This document shows positions 8,962-17,008 of a stretch of DNA of 64,000 nt, piece after piece. The stretch is taken from NCBI RefSeq assembly GCF_003391395.1, contig NZ_CP024190.1, positions 3,596,001 through 3,660,000 of the forward strand, read 5' to 3'. Under the pieces are notes generated by a model. The model did no database searches. It was not told the origin of the DNA and worked only from the letters and a program-made list of their open reading frames with translations. This DNA comes from Mycobacterium marinum (GTDB taxonomy: Bacteria; Actinomycetota; Actinomycetes; Mycobacteriales; Mycobacteriaceae). Both the position numbers and the translations under genes were made by a program. Every line of letters begins with the position of its first letter. The first letter of the stretch is position 1.

Positions 8962-9777
8962 CTAGAAGGCCGGCCACGGTATTGGGCGGTGGCGGTCCGG
9001 TCCAGGCATCACGGGATTGTCCAGCAACATCTCCGCCCGCCTGCCCAGAGCGACAATCTCGGCACGGGTGATCAGGCCCGCCAGCGTCTCGCCCAGCTTC
9101 CCACGCAGATCATCGATGAACCCGGCAACCGTCCGCAGGGTCTGATCATCGATCGGCTTGCCCGCCCAGCCCCACAACACTGTCCGTAGCTTGTCCTGGA
9201 CATGCATGCTCACGCCATGGTCGACCCCGTACACCCGGTCGTCGACGCCATAGAGGATGTGCCCGCCTTTGCGGTCGGCATTGTTGATCAGGACGTCGAA
9301 CACCGCCATCCGCCGCAACCGGACATCGTCGGCGTGCATCAGGATGACCTCGTCGCCGGAGTAGTCGTACGCGCGAAGGACCGGCAGGTAACCCGGTTGC
9401 GGCTTGCCGCAGGGAAACAGGTCGACCAGGTCGGGCCCGGGCCGGGGATCGGCGCCAACCGCGTCACCGGGTTGCTGTACCCACAGCTGCAGCATCCCGG
9501 GCCCGGCGGGTCCGTCTCGAATCACGGTGTAGGGCACGATGTTCCAGCCCAACTGGGCCGAAACGTGATATGCGCTGAGTTCGCGGCCGGCCAGGGTGCC
9601 ATCAGGAAAGTCCCATAGCGGCTGTTCACCCGAAACCGGCTTGTAGACGCAGTGCACGGTGTTGTCGCCGAGGGTGGATTCGCACAGGAAAGTGGCGTTG
9701 CTGGCCGAACGAATACGTCCGAGGACCGTCAGCTCGCCGTCCCGCACTACCTCGCGTTCATCATTCCTCGGGGTCAT
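8962..9777 (-). CDS. SCO1664 family protein (Rv2133c-like)
   Basis: The product has 271 residues and closely matches the conserved actinobacterial SCO1664 family, which has a PI3/4-kinase-like fold (family knowledge). Visible conserved segments include SNATFLCE, YKPVSGEQPLWDFPDGTLA, the RMAVFDVLINNADRKGGH block and VYGVDHGV, which resemble the catalytic and metal-binding loops of kinase-like proteins. A function is not established. ATG at 9777 was chosen because it lies 17 bp inside the end of the DUF3090 gene, giving translational coupling, and because the conserved start (REVVRDGELTVLGRI) follows; an upstream GTG at 9825 would overlap much more. It is the last gene of the minus-strand series that starts with uppP. 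Confidence 0.88.
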   Translation of the reverse strand: MTPRNDEREVVRDGELTVLGRIRSASNATFLCESTLGDNTVHCVYKPVSGEQPLWDFPDGTLAGRELSAYHVSAQLGWNIVPYTVIRDGPAGPGMLQLWVQQPGDAVGADPRPGPDLVDLFPCGKPQPGYLPVLRAYDYSGDEVILMHADDVRLRRMAVFDVLINNADRKGGHILYGVDDRVYGVDHGVSMHVQDKLRTVLWGWAGKPIDDQTLRTVAGFIDDLRGKLGETLAGLITRAEIVALGRRAEMLLDNPVMPGPDRHRPIPWPAF

Positions 9778-10348
9778 CGCTGGACCCGAGCAACACATCG
9801 CGCCGATAGCCATTGGTGCGCGCACAAATATGTCCCTCGGGGTCCAGCGGCTCGTCGCAGAGCGGACACGGCGGGCGCCCCGCCGAGATGACCCGGTTGG
9901 ACCGGGTGGCGAACTGCCGCGCCGACTCCGGCGTCAGGAAGACCCGCACCGCGTCGGGACCCTCGTCGGTGTCATCGAGCACCACCGAAGCGTCGAACTC
10001 CGCGTCGGTGACCGCCAACAATTCGACGACCACGGTCTGAGCTTCCGAGTCCCAGCCCAACCCCATGGTCCCGACCCGAAATTCGGCGTCCACCGGCATG
10101 ATCAGCGGATTTAGATCGTCAACCTCGGCGGGTTCCGGGGGAACCGGTGTGCCGAACCTGCGGTTGACCTCGAGCAACAACGCGCCGATGCGCTCGGCGA
10201 GGACCGCGACCTGCTGCTTCTCCAAGACCACCGACACGACTCGTTTGTCGTGCACCGCCTGGATGTAGAACGTGCGATTTCCGGGCTGACCAACAGTCCC
10301 GGCCACGAATCGGTCGGGTGTACGGAATACGTGAATTGCGCGGGCCAT
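9761..10348 (-). CDS. DUF3090 family protein (Rv2134c-like)
   Basis: A 195-residue protein of the DUF3090 family. It starts MARAIHVFRTPDRFVAGTVG, as is usual for the family, and ends in a Cys-rich tail (PCPLCDEPLDPEGHIC) that looks like a small zinc-binding element. Its gene overlaps the SCO1664-like gene by 17 bp; the two are adjacent throughout actinobacteria, which suggests they work together, but the joint function is unknown. An 87-bp gap separates it from the histidine phosphatase gene upstream. Confidence 0.88.
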   Translation of the reverse strand: MARAIHVFRTPDRFVAGTVGQPGNRTFYIQAVHDKRVVSVVLEKQQVAVLAERIGALLLEVNRRFGTPVPPEPAEVDDLNPLIMPVDAEFRVGTMGLGWDSEAQTVVVELLAVTDAEFDASVVLDDTDEGPDAVRVFLTPESARQFATRSNRVISAGRPPCPLCDEPLDPEGHICARTNGYRRDVLLGSSDDPEE

Positions 10349-10435
10349 GGCACCTCCAAAATACCGTGCAGATGGCGTTGTCGTGGGATTCGCAGGGGGT
10401 CCGCACCGCTAAACCACAGCGGTGGGACCGCTCCC

Positions 10436-11182
10436 CTAGTCGGTCGAGCCGCCGACCACCGCGTCTCCGGACGGCACGCCACCGACTGACTCAGTCTGAA
10501 CCTTGTCGGGCTCTTCGTCTGGCTTGTCCGGCGCCGCCTTCGGGGGAAGGCCCGCGCGCAGTCCTGCGGACAGCCGCGCACCGGTGTGGTTGACATGCAG
10601 CACGAACGGCCGTAGCTGGGTGTAGCGGATCACGCTCGCCGATGCGGGGTCGGCGGTCACCCGCTGGAAGCTATCCAGGTGCATACCGTAGGCATCGGCC
10701 ACCACCGCTTTGATGACGTCGCCATGGGTACACGCCAGCCAGAGCGCATCGCCCCCATACTCCTCGGCCAGCCGTCGATCGTGTTCGCGAACGGCGGCCA
10801 CCGCCCGCGCCTGCACCTGCGCCAAACCCTCGCCGCCCGGGAACACCGCGGCACTGGGGTGCGCCTGGACCACTCGCCACAGCGGCTCGTTGACCAGCTC
10901 AGCGATCTTGCGGCCGGTCCAGTCCCCGTAGTCCACCTCGGCGAGTCGCTCTTCGACCAGCGGCTCCAGACACAGCGCATCGGCCAGCGGCTCGACGGTG
11001 GTGCGGCACCTCAGCAGCGGGGAGGACACCACCGCACGGACCGGCAGATCACCGATCCGGTCGATCAGCCCCGAGGCCTGCTGGCGCCCTTTGTCGTCAA
11101 GGTCGACCCCTTCGGAACGACCGGCCAGAATGCCTGCGGTGTTCGAAGTGGACCGGCCGTGGCGCAACAGGATGACGGTCAT
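10436..11182 (-). CDS. histidine phosphatase family protein (Rv2135c-like, MSMEG_4193/GpmB type)
   Basis: A 248-residue branch 1 histidine phosphatase. The catalytic RHG is at residues 7-9 (MTVILLRHGRS), the second catalytic His is in CTHGDVIKAVV, and the acid/base region VEERLAEVDYGDWTG is present. Members hydrolyse phosphomonoesters; annotation as phosphoglycerate mutase is a database habit and Rv2135c was described as an acid phosphatase. The start at 11182 overlaps the uppP stop by four bases (ATGA), so the genes are translationally coupled. A longer frame to 11293 lies inside uppP and is not used. The last 45 residues are Pro/Lys/Glu-rich and probably disordered. Confidence 0.9.
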   Translation of the reverse strand: MTVILLRHGRSTSNTAGILAGRSEGVDLDDKGRQQASGLIDRIGDLPVRAVVSSPLLRCRTTVEPLADALCLEPLVEERLAEVDYGDWTGRKIAELVNEPLWRVVQAHPSAAVFPGGEGLAQVQARAVAAVREHDRRLAEEYGGDALWLACTHGDVIKAVVADAYGMHLDSFQRVTADPASASVIRYTQLRPFVLHVNHTGARLSAGLRAGLPPKAAPDKPDEEPDKVQTESVGGVPSGDAVVGGSTD

Positions 11183-12009
11183 GTCGCCGCGACCGTACCG
11201 GTAGCCAGCAGAATCAGCACCACCACGCCAACCACCACCCGGTAGCCAACGAACCAATACATGCTGTGGCGCAGCAGAAACCGCAAGAACCATGACACCG
11301 CGGCGAGGCCGACCACAAAAGCGATGAGGGTGGCGACCAATAGCTGCGGACCGGTAGCGCTCATGCCCTCGGTCACGGGGTGGAAGGCATCGGGCAGGGA
11401 GAACAACCCGGACGCGAACACCGCCGGTATGGCGAGCAGGAAGCCGAACCGGGCGGCCAACTCACGGTCTAGCCCCAGAAACAGGCCGGCGCTGATGGTC
11501 GAGCCGGACCGAGAAACCCCAGGAACCAGCGCCAGGGTCTGGGCAACCCCGACCACCAGGCCATCGCGCCAGGTGAGCTGTTCGACCTGACGGCTCTGGC
11601 GGCCCAGGTATTCGGCAAGCGCGATTACCCCAGAGAACACCACCAGCGCCGTGGCCACCACCCACAGGTTTCGCACGCCCGACCGAATCTCGTCCTTGAA
11701 CAGCAGCCCCAACACACAGATTGGGATGGTTCCGATGATGACGTACCAGCCAAGGCGATAGTCCGCGTTGCGATGCGACTTGACCACCAGACCGTCGAAC
11801 CAGGCCCGCAGGATGCGCACGATGTCGCGGGCGAAGTAGACAAGTACGGCGGCTTCGGTGCCCAGCTGGGTGACCGCAGTGAAAGAAGCACCGGCATCGT
11901 CGCTGAAGAAAACCCGCGACACCACAGCCAGGTGTCCCGATGAGGAAACCGGCAAGAATTCGGTCAGACCCTGCACGACAGCCAACGAGATGACTTGCCA
12001 CCAGGACAT
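11179..12009 (-). CDS. uppP: undecaprenyl-diphosphatase UppP (BacA)
   Basis: UppP dephosphorylates undecaprenyl (in mycobacteria decaprenyl) pyrophosphate at the membrane to recycle the lipid carrier for cell wall synthesis; overexpression gives bacitracin resistance in the family. The 276-residue product has several membrane segments and both signature motifs, QGLTEFLPVSSSGH at the N-terminus and PGVSRSGST in the middle. ATG at 12009 gives the family length; ATG at 12027 would add six residues. It heads the run uppP, histidine phosphatase, DUF3090, SCO1664-like. Confidence 0.95.
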   Translation of the reverse strand: MSWWQVISLAVVQGLTEFLPVSSSGHLAVVSRVFFSDDAGASFTAVTQLGTEAAVLVYFARDIVRILRAWFDGLVVKSHRNADYRLGWYVIIGTIPICVLGLLFKDEIRSGVRNLWVVATALVVFSGVIALAEYLGRQSRQVEQLTWRDGLVVGVAQTLALVPGVSRSGSTISAGLFLGLDRELAARFGFLLAIPAVFASGLFSLPDAFHPVTEGMSATGPQLLVATLIAFVVGLAAVSWFLRFLLRHSMYWFVGYRVVVGVVVLILLATGTVAAT

Positions 12010-12070
12010 CGCCGCAACTGCAGACACGACGACGACCGTACCTGGTGCGAGAGCCCGTTATGGGATGTGA

Positions 12071-12373
12071 CTAGTGCGACGCAGGCAGGGCATGCGTGAC
12101 AGAATCACGCACCGCCGCCGCCAGGCTGCGCTCGTCGGTGAGGTCGATATCGACCAAGCCGCGGACTGACCGTGCGACGACGTCTTCGGCCTGCGGAACC
12201 GGCCCGGTCAGACGGGGTCGGTAAATTTCGACAACGAGCGAGCGGTGTTCGATGCGGAAGGAGAAACTGTGGCCATCTCCGACTTGCCCGTACCCACTGG
12301 CGAAAATGCCCGTCAACATGTCTTCGATCGCAAACCCTTTTTCTGCGGTCTGCCGGTCAGCAGCGACGGTCAT
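12071..12373 (-). CDS. conserved hypothetical protein (Rv2137c-like)
   Basis: A 100-residue protein (MTVAADRQTAEKGFAIEDML) with no motif I can name. It matches the place of Rv2137c between uppP and lppL. The frame is open to 12436, giving 121 residues from an upstream GTG/ATG-type start, but the first 21 residues look unconserved. It is transcribed away from lppL; the 110-bp gap between them must hold both promoters. It lies 62 bp before uppP on the same strand and may be cotranscribed with it. Confidence 0.7.
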   Translation of the reverse strand: MTVAADRQTAEKGFAIEDMLTGIFASGYGQVGDGHSFSFRIEHRSLVVEIYRPRLTGPVPQAEDVVARSVRGLVDIDLTDERSLAAAVRDSVTHALPASH

Positions 12374-12483
12374 GCCCAGACAATACCTCGTCAGAAATAC
12401 TTTCCGTGGGCAACATGACGAGATTGGATGCGACAACGTTCCTTAAAATTTCGAGTCCATGGCCGACATTCAGAGGGTAGACG

Positions 12484-13554
12484 TTGCTGCGAAATCATAG
12501 AAAACCACTTCAGCGCTATTTTTACGCACCAGTCATTTTGCTGACCCTGCTGGCCCTGTTGACGGGCTGTTCGTCGGGCCCGCTGCAATCGGCGCCGCCC
12601 ACGATCGAACCCGCGCGGCCGGCCGTGTCTCCGCCGATTTCTCAGCCTCCGGCAGGTGTGGTTCGGCCGCTGGGCGGGCATCCGCAGGCGGCGGTGTACG
12701 ACGTCGACTCCGGCAGGTTGGCCGTTCTGAGCCCGGGTTCGGACGCATCGGCGCCGGCCAGCATCAGCGTGTTCACTCAGGAGCAAACCCCAGCTCGACC
12801 AATCACACTTCCCGGGCCCGCAACCGGGTTGACCGGTGACGGCCACGGCAAGGCCTACGCGTCTGCCCGTGGCGGCTACTTCGTGGTGGACCTGCCCAGT
12901 GGGGGCATATCGCAGGTCAGCGTGGCCGATTCGGCAGGCACCGAATTCACCGCGATCGCACGCCGGATGGACGGGAAGCTGGTTTTGGGCACCGCCGACG
13001 GCGCCCTGTACACCCTGGCTTCACCGCAAACCCACGCCTCCGCCGGCACCGCCCAGGTCCTCAGCCGGATCAAGATCTTCGCCCGCGTCGATGCGGTCGT
13101 GACGCAAGGAAACACAGCCGTGGTGTTGGACCGCGGACAGACTTCGGTGACGACGATCGACGCCGACGGGCGCGCCGAACAGGCACTACGCGCCGGCGAT
13201 GGGGCGACCACCATGGCCGCCGACTCGCTGGGGCGAGTGCTGGTCGCAGATACCCGTGGCGGCCAATTGCTGGTGTATGGCGTTGACCCGCTGATCCTGC
13301 GCCAGGCCTACCCGGTACCACAGGACCCGTACGGGCTAGCGGGGTCGAATCAACTGGCCTGGGTGTCCCAGACCGCGGCGAACCTCGTTATTGGTTACGA
13401 TCTCAGCACCGGAATACCCGTGGAAAAGGTGCGTTACCCAACCGTGCAGCAACCCAACTCGTTGGCCTTTGACGAAGCGTCAGGCACCTTATTCGTCGTG
13501 TCCGGATCAGGCGCTGGGGTACAGGTCATCGAGCATGCGGCAGGTGTCCCTTGA
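12484..13554 (+). CDS. lppL: lipoprotein LppL
   Basis: A 356-residue predicted lipoprotein. After a basic N-terminus there is a hydrophobic stretch ending in the lipobox LLTGC (Cys near residue 29), so it should be anchored in the outer leaflet of the plasma membrane. A Pro-rich linker is followed by a chain of repeated beta-strand units (for example AVYDVDSGRLAVLSPG and VLVADTRGGQLLVYG) that look like an NHL/YVTN-type beta-propeller. The start is TTG at 12484; this is the one that gives a complete signal peptide. The stop overlaps the start of the DUF5703 gene by four bases. Position equals Rv2138. Confidence 0.9.
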   Translation: MLRNHRKPLQRYFYAPVILLTLLALLTGCSSGPLQSAPPTIEPARPAVSPPISQPPAGVVRPLGGHPQAAVYDVDSGRLAVLSPGSDASAPASISVFTQEQTPARPITLPGPATGLTGDGHGKAYASARGGYFVVDLPSGGISQVSVADSAGTEFTAIARRMDGKLVLGTADGALYTLASPQTHASAGTAQVLSRIKIFARVDAVVTQGNTAVVLDRGQTSVTTIDADGRAEQALRAGDGATTMAADSLGRVLVADTRGGQLLVYGVDPLILRQAYPVPQDPYGLAGSNQLAWVSQTAANLVIGYDLSTGIPVEKVRYPTVQQPNSLAFDEASGTLFVVSGSGAGVQVIEHAAGVP

Positions 13555-13814
13555 CCAGCAGTTCCGTGTCGCGGCGGGGCCAGTTGCCCGCCGGCTGGGC
13601 CACCGACATGTCGGACGAGTATGAGTGGGCGCCGCTGCGCCTGCCGCCGGAAGTGACCAGGCTCAGCGCATCCACCCGGCTGTCCATCGAGGCCGAGTAT
13701 CGCGGCTGGGAGCTGACCCGGGTGCGTCTCTACACCGACGGCAGCAGACGTGTGTTGTTGCGTCGCAAGAAGTCTCGTCTGGATAGCCCGATGCCCGACC
13801 AGTCGGAACTGTGA
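13551..13814 (+). CDS. DUF5703 family protein
   Basis: A small basic protein of 87 residues. The conserved core is DEYEWAPLRLPPEVTR followed by STRLSIEAEYRGWELTRVRL, typical of DUF5703 proteins that sit between lppL and pyrD in mycobacteria. The TTG start at 13551 overlaps the lppL stop (TTGA) and the TGA stop overlaps a possible GTG start of pyrD, so all three may be translated in a coupled way. No function is known. Confidence 0.85.
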   Translation: MTSSSVSRRGQLPAGWATDMSDEYEWAPLRLPPEVTRLSASTRLSIEAEYRGWELTRVRLYTDGSRRVLLRRKKSRLDSPMPDQSEL

Positions 13815-13846
13815 CGGTGGCCAACCCGCACCAGGACGGGTCTCGA

Positions 13847-14929
13847 ATGTACGGCTTGCTGCGTAGGCTGCTGTTCCTGCTGCCGCCCGAGCGCGTGCAC
13901 AAGTTGGTTTTTGCCGTGCTGCGCGGCGCCACCGCGGCCACACCGGTACGGCGGATGTTGACGCGATGGCTGGGCCCGACCGACCCGGTGCTGGCTTCTA
14001 CCGTGTTTGGGGTGCGATTTCCCGGCCCGCTCGGACTGGCCGCGGGGTTCGACAAGGACGGCACCGGACTGGACACCTGGGCCGCGATGGGCTTCGGCTA
14101 TGCCGAAGTCGGCACGGTCACCGCGCACCCGCAGGCCGGCAACCCGGCCCCACGGCTGTTCCGGTTGCCCGAGGACCGAGCGCTGCTCAACCGGATGGGA
14201 TTCAACAACCACGGCGCGGGCGCACTCGCAATCCGGCTGGCCCGCCACCATCCCGAGGTACCCGTCGGGGTCAACATCGGCAAGACCAAGACCACCCCGG
14301 CCGACCAGGCGGTTGACGATTACCGGGCCAGCGCCAGACTGGTCGGCCCGCTGGCGTCCTACCTGGTGGTCAACGTCAGCTCCCCGAACACACCGGGATT
14401 GCGGGATTTGCAGGCGGTGGAGTCACTACGGCCCATCCTGGCCGCCGTGCTGGCCGAAACGTCGACACCGGTGCTGGTGAAGATTGCGCCCGACCTCTCC
14501 GATTCCGACGTCGACGAGGTCGCCGACTTGGCCGTCGAGCTTGGCCTGGCCGGCATCGTTGCGACCAACACCACCGTGTCGCGCGATGGGTTGCTGACCC
14601 CTGGCGTCGGCCAACTCGGCGCGGGCGGCATTTCCGGGCCGCCGGTGGCAGAGCGCTCACTCGAGGTGTTGTGCCGGCTCTATCAGCGCGTCGGCGATCG
14701 ACTGACCCTGATCAGTGTGGGCGGCATCGAAACCGCCGAGGATGCCTGGGACCGAATTACCGCCGGTGCATCGTTGCTGCAGGGCTATACCGGCTTCATC
14801 TACGGCGGGGGCCTGTGGTCCAAGCACATTCACGACGGCATCGCCCGCCGGCTACACCAGGGCGGTTTCGGCTCACTGCACGAAGCGGTCGGCTCCAACG
14901 CCGCCGAGCGGGGACGTCCGCCCAGTTAG
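13847..14929 (+). CDS. pyrD: dihydroorotate dehydrogenase (quinone), class 2
   Basis: PyrD oxidises dihydroorotate to orotate in pyrimidine synthesis, with FMN and a membrane quinone. The class 2 form is shown by the N-terminal membrane-associated helices (MYGLLRRLLFLLPPERVHKL) before the barrel. FMN and substrate motifs include AAGFDKDG, NRMGFNNHG, the catalytic Ser in VNVSSPNTPG and the phosphate-binding SVGGIETAEDAW and GYTGFIYGG. ATG at 13847 gives 360 residues, near the family length; GTG at 13811, which overlaps the upstream stop, would add 12 residues and cannot be excluded. It converges with the 13E12 gene. Confidence 0.96.
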   Translation: MYGLLRRLLFLLPPERVHKLVFAVLRGATAATPVRRMLTRWLGPTDPVLASTVFGVRFPGPLGLAAGFDKDGTGLDTWAAMGFGYAEVGTVTAHPQAGNPAPRLFRLPEDRALLNRMGFNNHGAGALAIRLARHHPEVPVGVNIGKTKTTPADQAVDDYRASARLVGPLASYLVVNVSSPNTPGLRDLQAVESLRPILAAVLAETSTPVLVKIAPDLSDSDVDEVADLAVELGLAGIVATNTTVSRDGLLTPGVGQLGAGGISGPPVAERSLEVLCRLYQRVGDRLTLISVGGIETAEDAWDRITAGASLLQGYTGFIYGGGLWSKHIHDGIARRLHQGGFGSLHEAVGSNAAERGRPPS

Positions 14930-14940
14930 GAGCGACGGGC

Positions 14941-16329
14941 TTACGCCGCCCCGTGACCCTCGTCGTCATCGTCGGCGCTGTCGCGGAGCAGTTTTTCCGG
15001 GTGGTGGTAGGTGTTGGTTCTTGGCTGTCCGTGGTCAAGGTGCGGCGGTGGGAGCCATTCGGTATCGCCGTGAGCGTTCTTGCGGGTGCGCCAGCCTTGC
15101 TCGAGCAATTTGTGATCCGGGCCGCAGGCCAGGGTGAGTTGGTTGATGTCGGTGCGCCCGCTGATGGCCCATGCGGCGACATGATGCACCTCGCACTGAT
15201 AGCCCGCCACGTCACAGCCCGGGCGGGTACAACCGCGATCTTTGGCGTAAAGAACGATCCGCTGCCCCGGTGTAGCCAACCGTTTGGCGTGATAGAGCCC
15301 GATCGCCTCACCCCGATCAAACACCGCCAGATAGTGATGCGCGTGACGAGCCAACCGGATCACATCCGACATCGGCAGCAACGTGCCCCCACCGGTCAGC
15401 CCCCTGCCCGCGGCGGCCTCCAACTCCTTCAGCGTGGTCGACACGATGATCGACGCCGGCAACCCGTTGTGCTGCCCCAGCTCTCCCGACGCCAACACCG
15501 CCCGCAACGCCGCATTAAACCCGTCATGTTGACGTTGACCCACACTGCGACTGTCACGATCAGCGGCGTCGGGCGACACGGGCCCATCCACCACCGCGGC
15601 CTCATCCTCGGGGTTACACATCCCCGGTGCGGCCAGCTTGGCCCACACCGCCTCCAACCCAGCGCGCGCCTCCGGGGTCAGCCACCCGCTAATGCGCGAC
15701 ATCCCGTCCAACCCCTGCCTACCCAGGCTCAGACCACGCCGCCGCGCCCGGTCCTCATCGCTATGGCGACCATCAGGATTGAGGCAATCCATCAACCGCC
15801 CCGCCAACCTGGCCAACTGATCAGGACGAAACTGGGTAGCCAGCTTCGCCAGATGAGCCTCGGCCCTGTCCCGGGTTCCCACGTCGACGCCAGCAGGTAG
15901 CCGCCGAAAGAAGTCACGAATCACCCGGACGTGCCCCTCCCCCACGACCCCCTGCCGCAAAGCCGCGGCCGTGGCCGTCAACACCGGCCCCACCGGCTGA
16001 CCGCTCAACGCGCGCCGCGGGCCCACATCGGCAGCCTCAGCCACCCGCCGGCCCGCCTCGCTGCGGGTGATCCGCAACCGACTGGCCACCACCGCCGCCA
16101 GCCGCCCACCCAACTCCGCCTCACCAGCCTGCTCATCAAGCTGGTTGAGCAACGCATACTGGGCCACCGGCAACCGACGCGCCACCACCTCCAACCGCTC
16201 CAACACCCGCAACCGCTCCGGAGTCGTCAACGCCTCGAACGACACCTCAACCAACGCATCGACCGCACGATCGAGCCGGTCCAGCGTCGCGACCACCGAT
16301 TCCCGATCCGAACATCCATTCGAATGCAT
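14941..16329 (-). CDS. REP13E12 repeat protein (DUF222 with C-terminal HNH endonuclease domain)
   Basis: A 462-residue protein of the 13E12 family. The N-terminal two-thirds is DUF222 (for example RVLERLEVVARRLPVAQYAL and the RLRITRSEAGRRVAEA block). The C-terminal part is an HNH domain: CTRPGCDVAGYQCEVHHVAAW, then NQLTLACGPDHKLL, with the Cys pairs and His residues needed for metal and catalysis. Such proteins occur in many copies in mycobacteria and are thought to be mobile or to mark insertion targets. M. tuberculosis has none at this site as far as I recall, so it is probably an insertion between pyrD and the PEBP gene. A LexA-like box covers its start codon. Confidence 0.93.
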   Translation of the reverse strand: MHSNGCSDRESVVATLDRLDRAVDALVEVSFEALTTPERLRVLERLEVVARRLPVAQYALLNQLDEQAGEAELGGRLAAVVASRLRITRSEAGRRVAEAADVGPRRALSGQPVGPVLTATAAALRQGVVGEGHVRVIRDFFRRLPAGVDVGTRDRAEAHLAKLATQFRPDQLARLAGRLMDCLNPDGRHSDEDRARRRGLSLGRQGLDGMSRISGWLTPEARAGLEAVWAKLAAPGMCNPEDEAAVVDGPVSPDAADRDSRSVGQRQHDGFNAALRAVLASGELGQHNGLPASIIVSTTLKELEAAAGRGLTGGGTLLPMSDVIRLARHAHHYLAVFDRGEAIGLYHAKRLATPGQRIVLYAKDRGCTRPGCDVAGYQCEVHHVAAWAISGRTDINQLTLACGPDHKLLEQGWRTRKNAHGDTEWLPPPHLDHGQPRTNTYHHPEKLLRDSADDDDEGHGAA

Positions 16330-16335
16330 GTTCGA
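16320..16335 (-). promoter_or_regulatory. probable LexA (SOS) box at the 13E12 start
   Basis: The palindrome TCGAATGCATGTTCGA differs in one base from the mycobacterial SOS box TCGAAC-N4-GTTCGA. It covers the ATG start at 16329 and sits within a larger symmetric region (GAACAT at 16310-16315 and ATGTTC at 16328-16333 around ATTCGAAT). Several M. tuberculosis 13E12 genes are known to be LexA-controlled and DNA-damage inducible. Confidence 0.7.
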
Positions 16336-16454
16336 ATACTATCGGCGCACACCGACAGAACTGCCACACCGGCGTTGATGCCGATCAGGTGGCCGGATCA
16401 AGGATGGCGTGGTCTACCCGACCCGAAACCGCCGTGCCCGCGCGGGCCTGACGG

Positions 16455-16982
16455 CTATGTCTGTTCGTAGGTCCCGTGGATGACCGCGCGCGCGATTGCG
16501 TGCTGGAACAGGTTGAATCCCAGGAAGGCAGGGCTGGCGTCCTCGCTGAGTTCGAGCTTGTCGACGTCGACCGCATGCACCGCGACGTAGTAGCGGTGCA
16601 CACCGTGCCCGGCTGGCGGCGCGGCGCCGATGTAGCGCCGCATGCCCGCGTCGTTGACCAAGGCGAGCGCACCCCCCGGCAGTTCGCGGCCGTCGCCGGC
16701 TCCGGCAGGCAATTCGGTGACGTCGGCGGGCAGGTTGGCCACCGCCCAATGCCAGAACCCGGACAGGGTGGGGGCATCGGGGTCATAGACGGTCACCGCG
16801 AAGCTGCGCGTCCCTTCGGGGAATCCCGACCAGCTCAGTTGCGGGCTGACATCCTCCCCGCCCGCTCCCATGATTCCGCTGACTTGTGGTGTGGCAAGCG
16901 GCTGCCCGTCGGTGATCGAAGCCGAGGTCAGGCTGAATGAAGGCAGTTTGGGTAGCGCGTCGTACGGGTCTGGCGATGTCAT
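16455..16982 (-). CDS. YbhB/YbcL (PEBP) family protein, TB18.6-like
   Basis: A 175-residue phosphatidylethanolamine-binding-protein-like protein matching Rv2140c (TB18.6). The ligand-pocket motifs are present: AVTVYDPDAPT, FWHWAVANLP and, further on, the VHRYYVAVHAVD strand. Bacterial members are cytosolic or periplasmic proteins of unclear function; the M. tuberculosis protein binds lipids. There is no signal peptide. It lies 26 bp downstream of the M20 peptidase gene on the same strand, probably in one operon. Confidence 0.93.
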   Translation of the reverse strand: MTSPDPYDALPKLPSFSLTSASITDGQPLATPQVSGIMGAGGEDVSPQLSWSGFPEGTRSFAVTVYDPDAPTLSGFWHWAVANLPADVTELPAGAGDGRELPGGALALVNDAGMRRYIGAAPPAGHGVHRYYVAVHAVDVDKLELSEDASPAFLGFNLFQHAIARAVIHGTYEQT

Positions 16983-17008
16983 GGTCAGTCCTCTCCTGTG
17001 CTTTCCGA

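Noticed and set aside
15931..16470. Plus-strand 179-codon frame opposite the 13E12 gene.
   Set aside because: His/Arg/Pro-rich antisense shadow of a clear gene.
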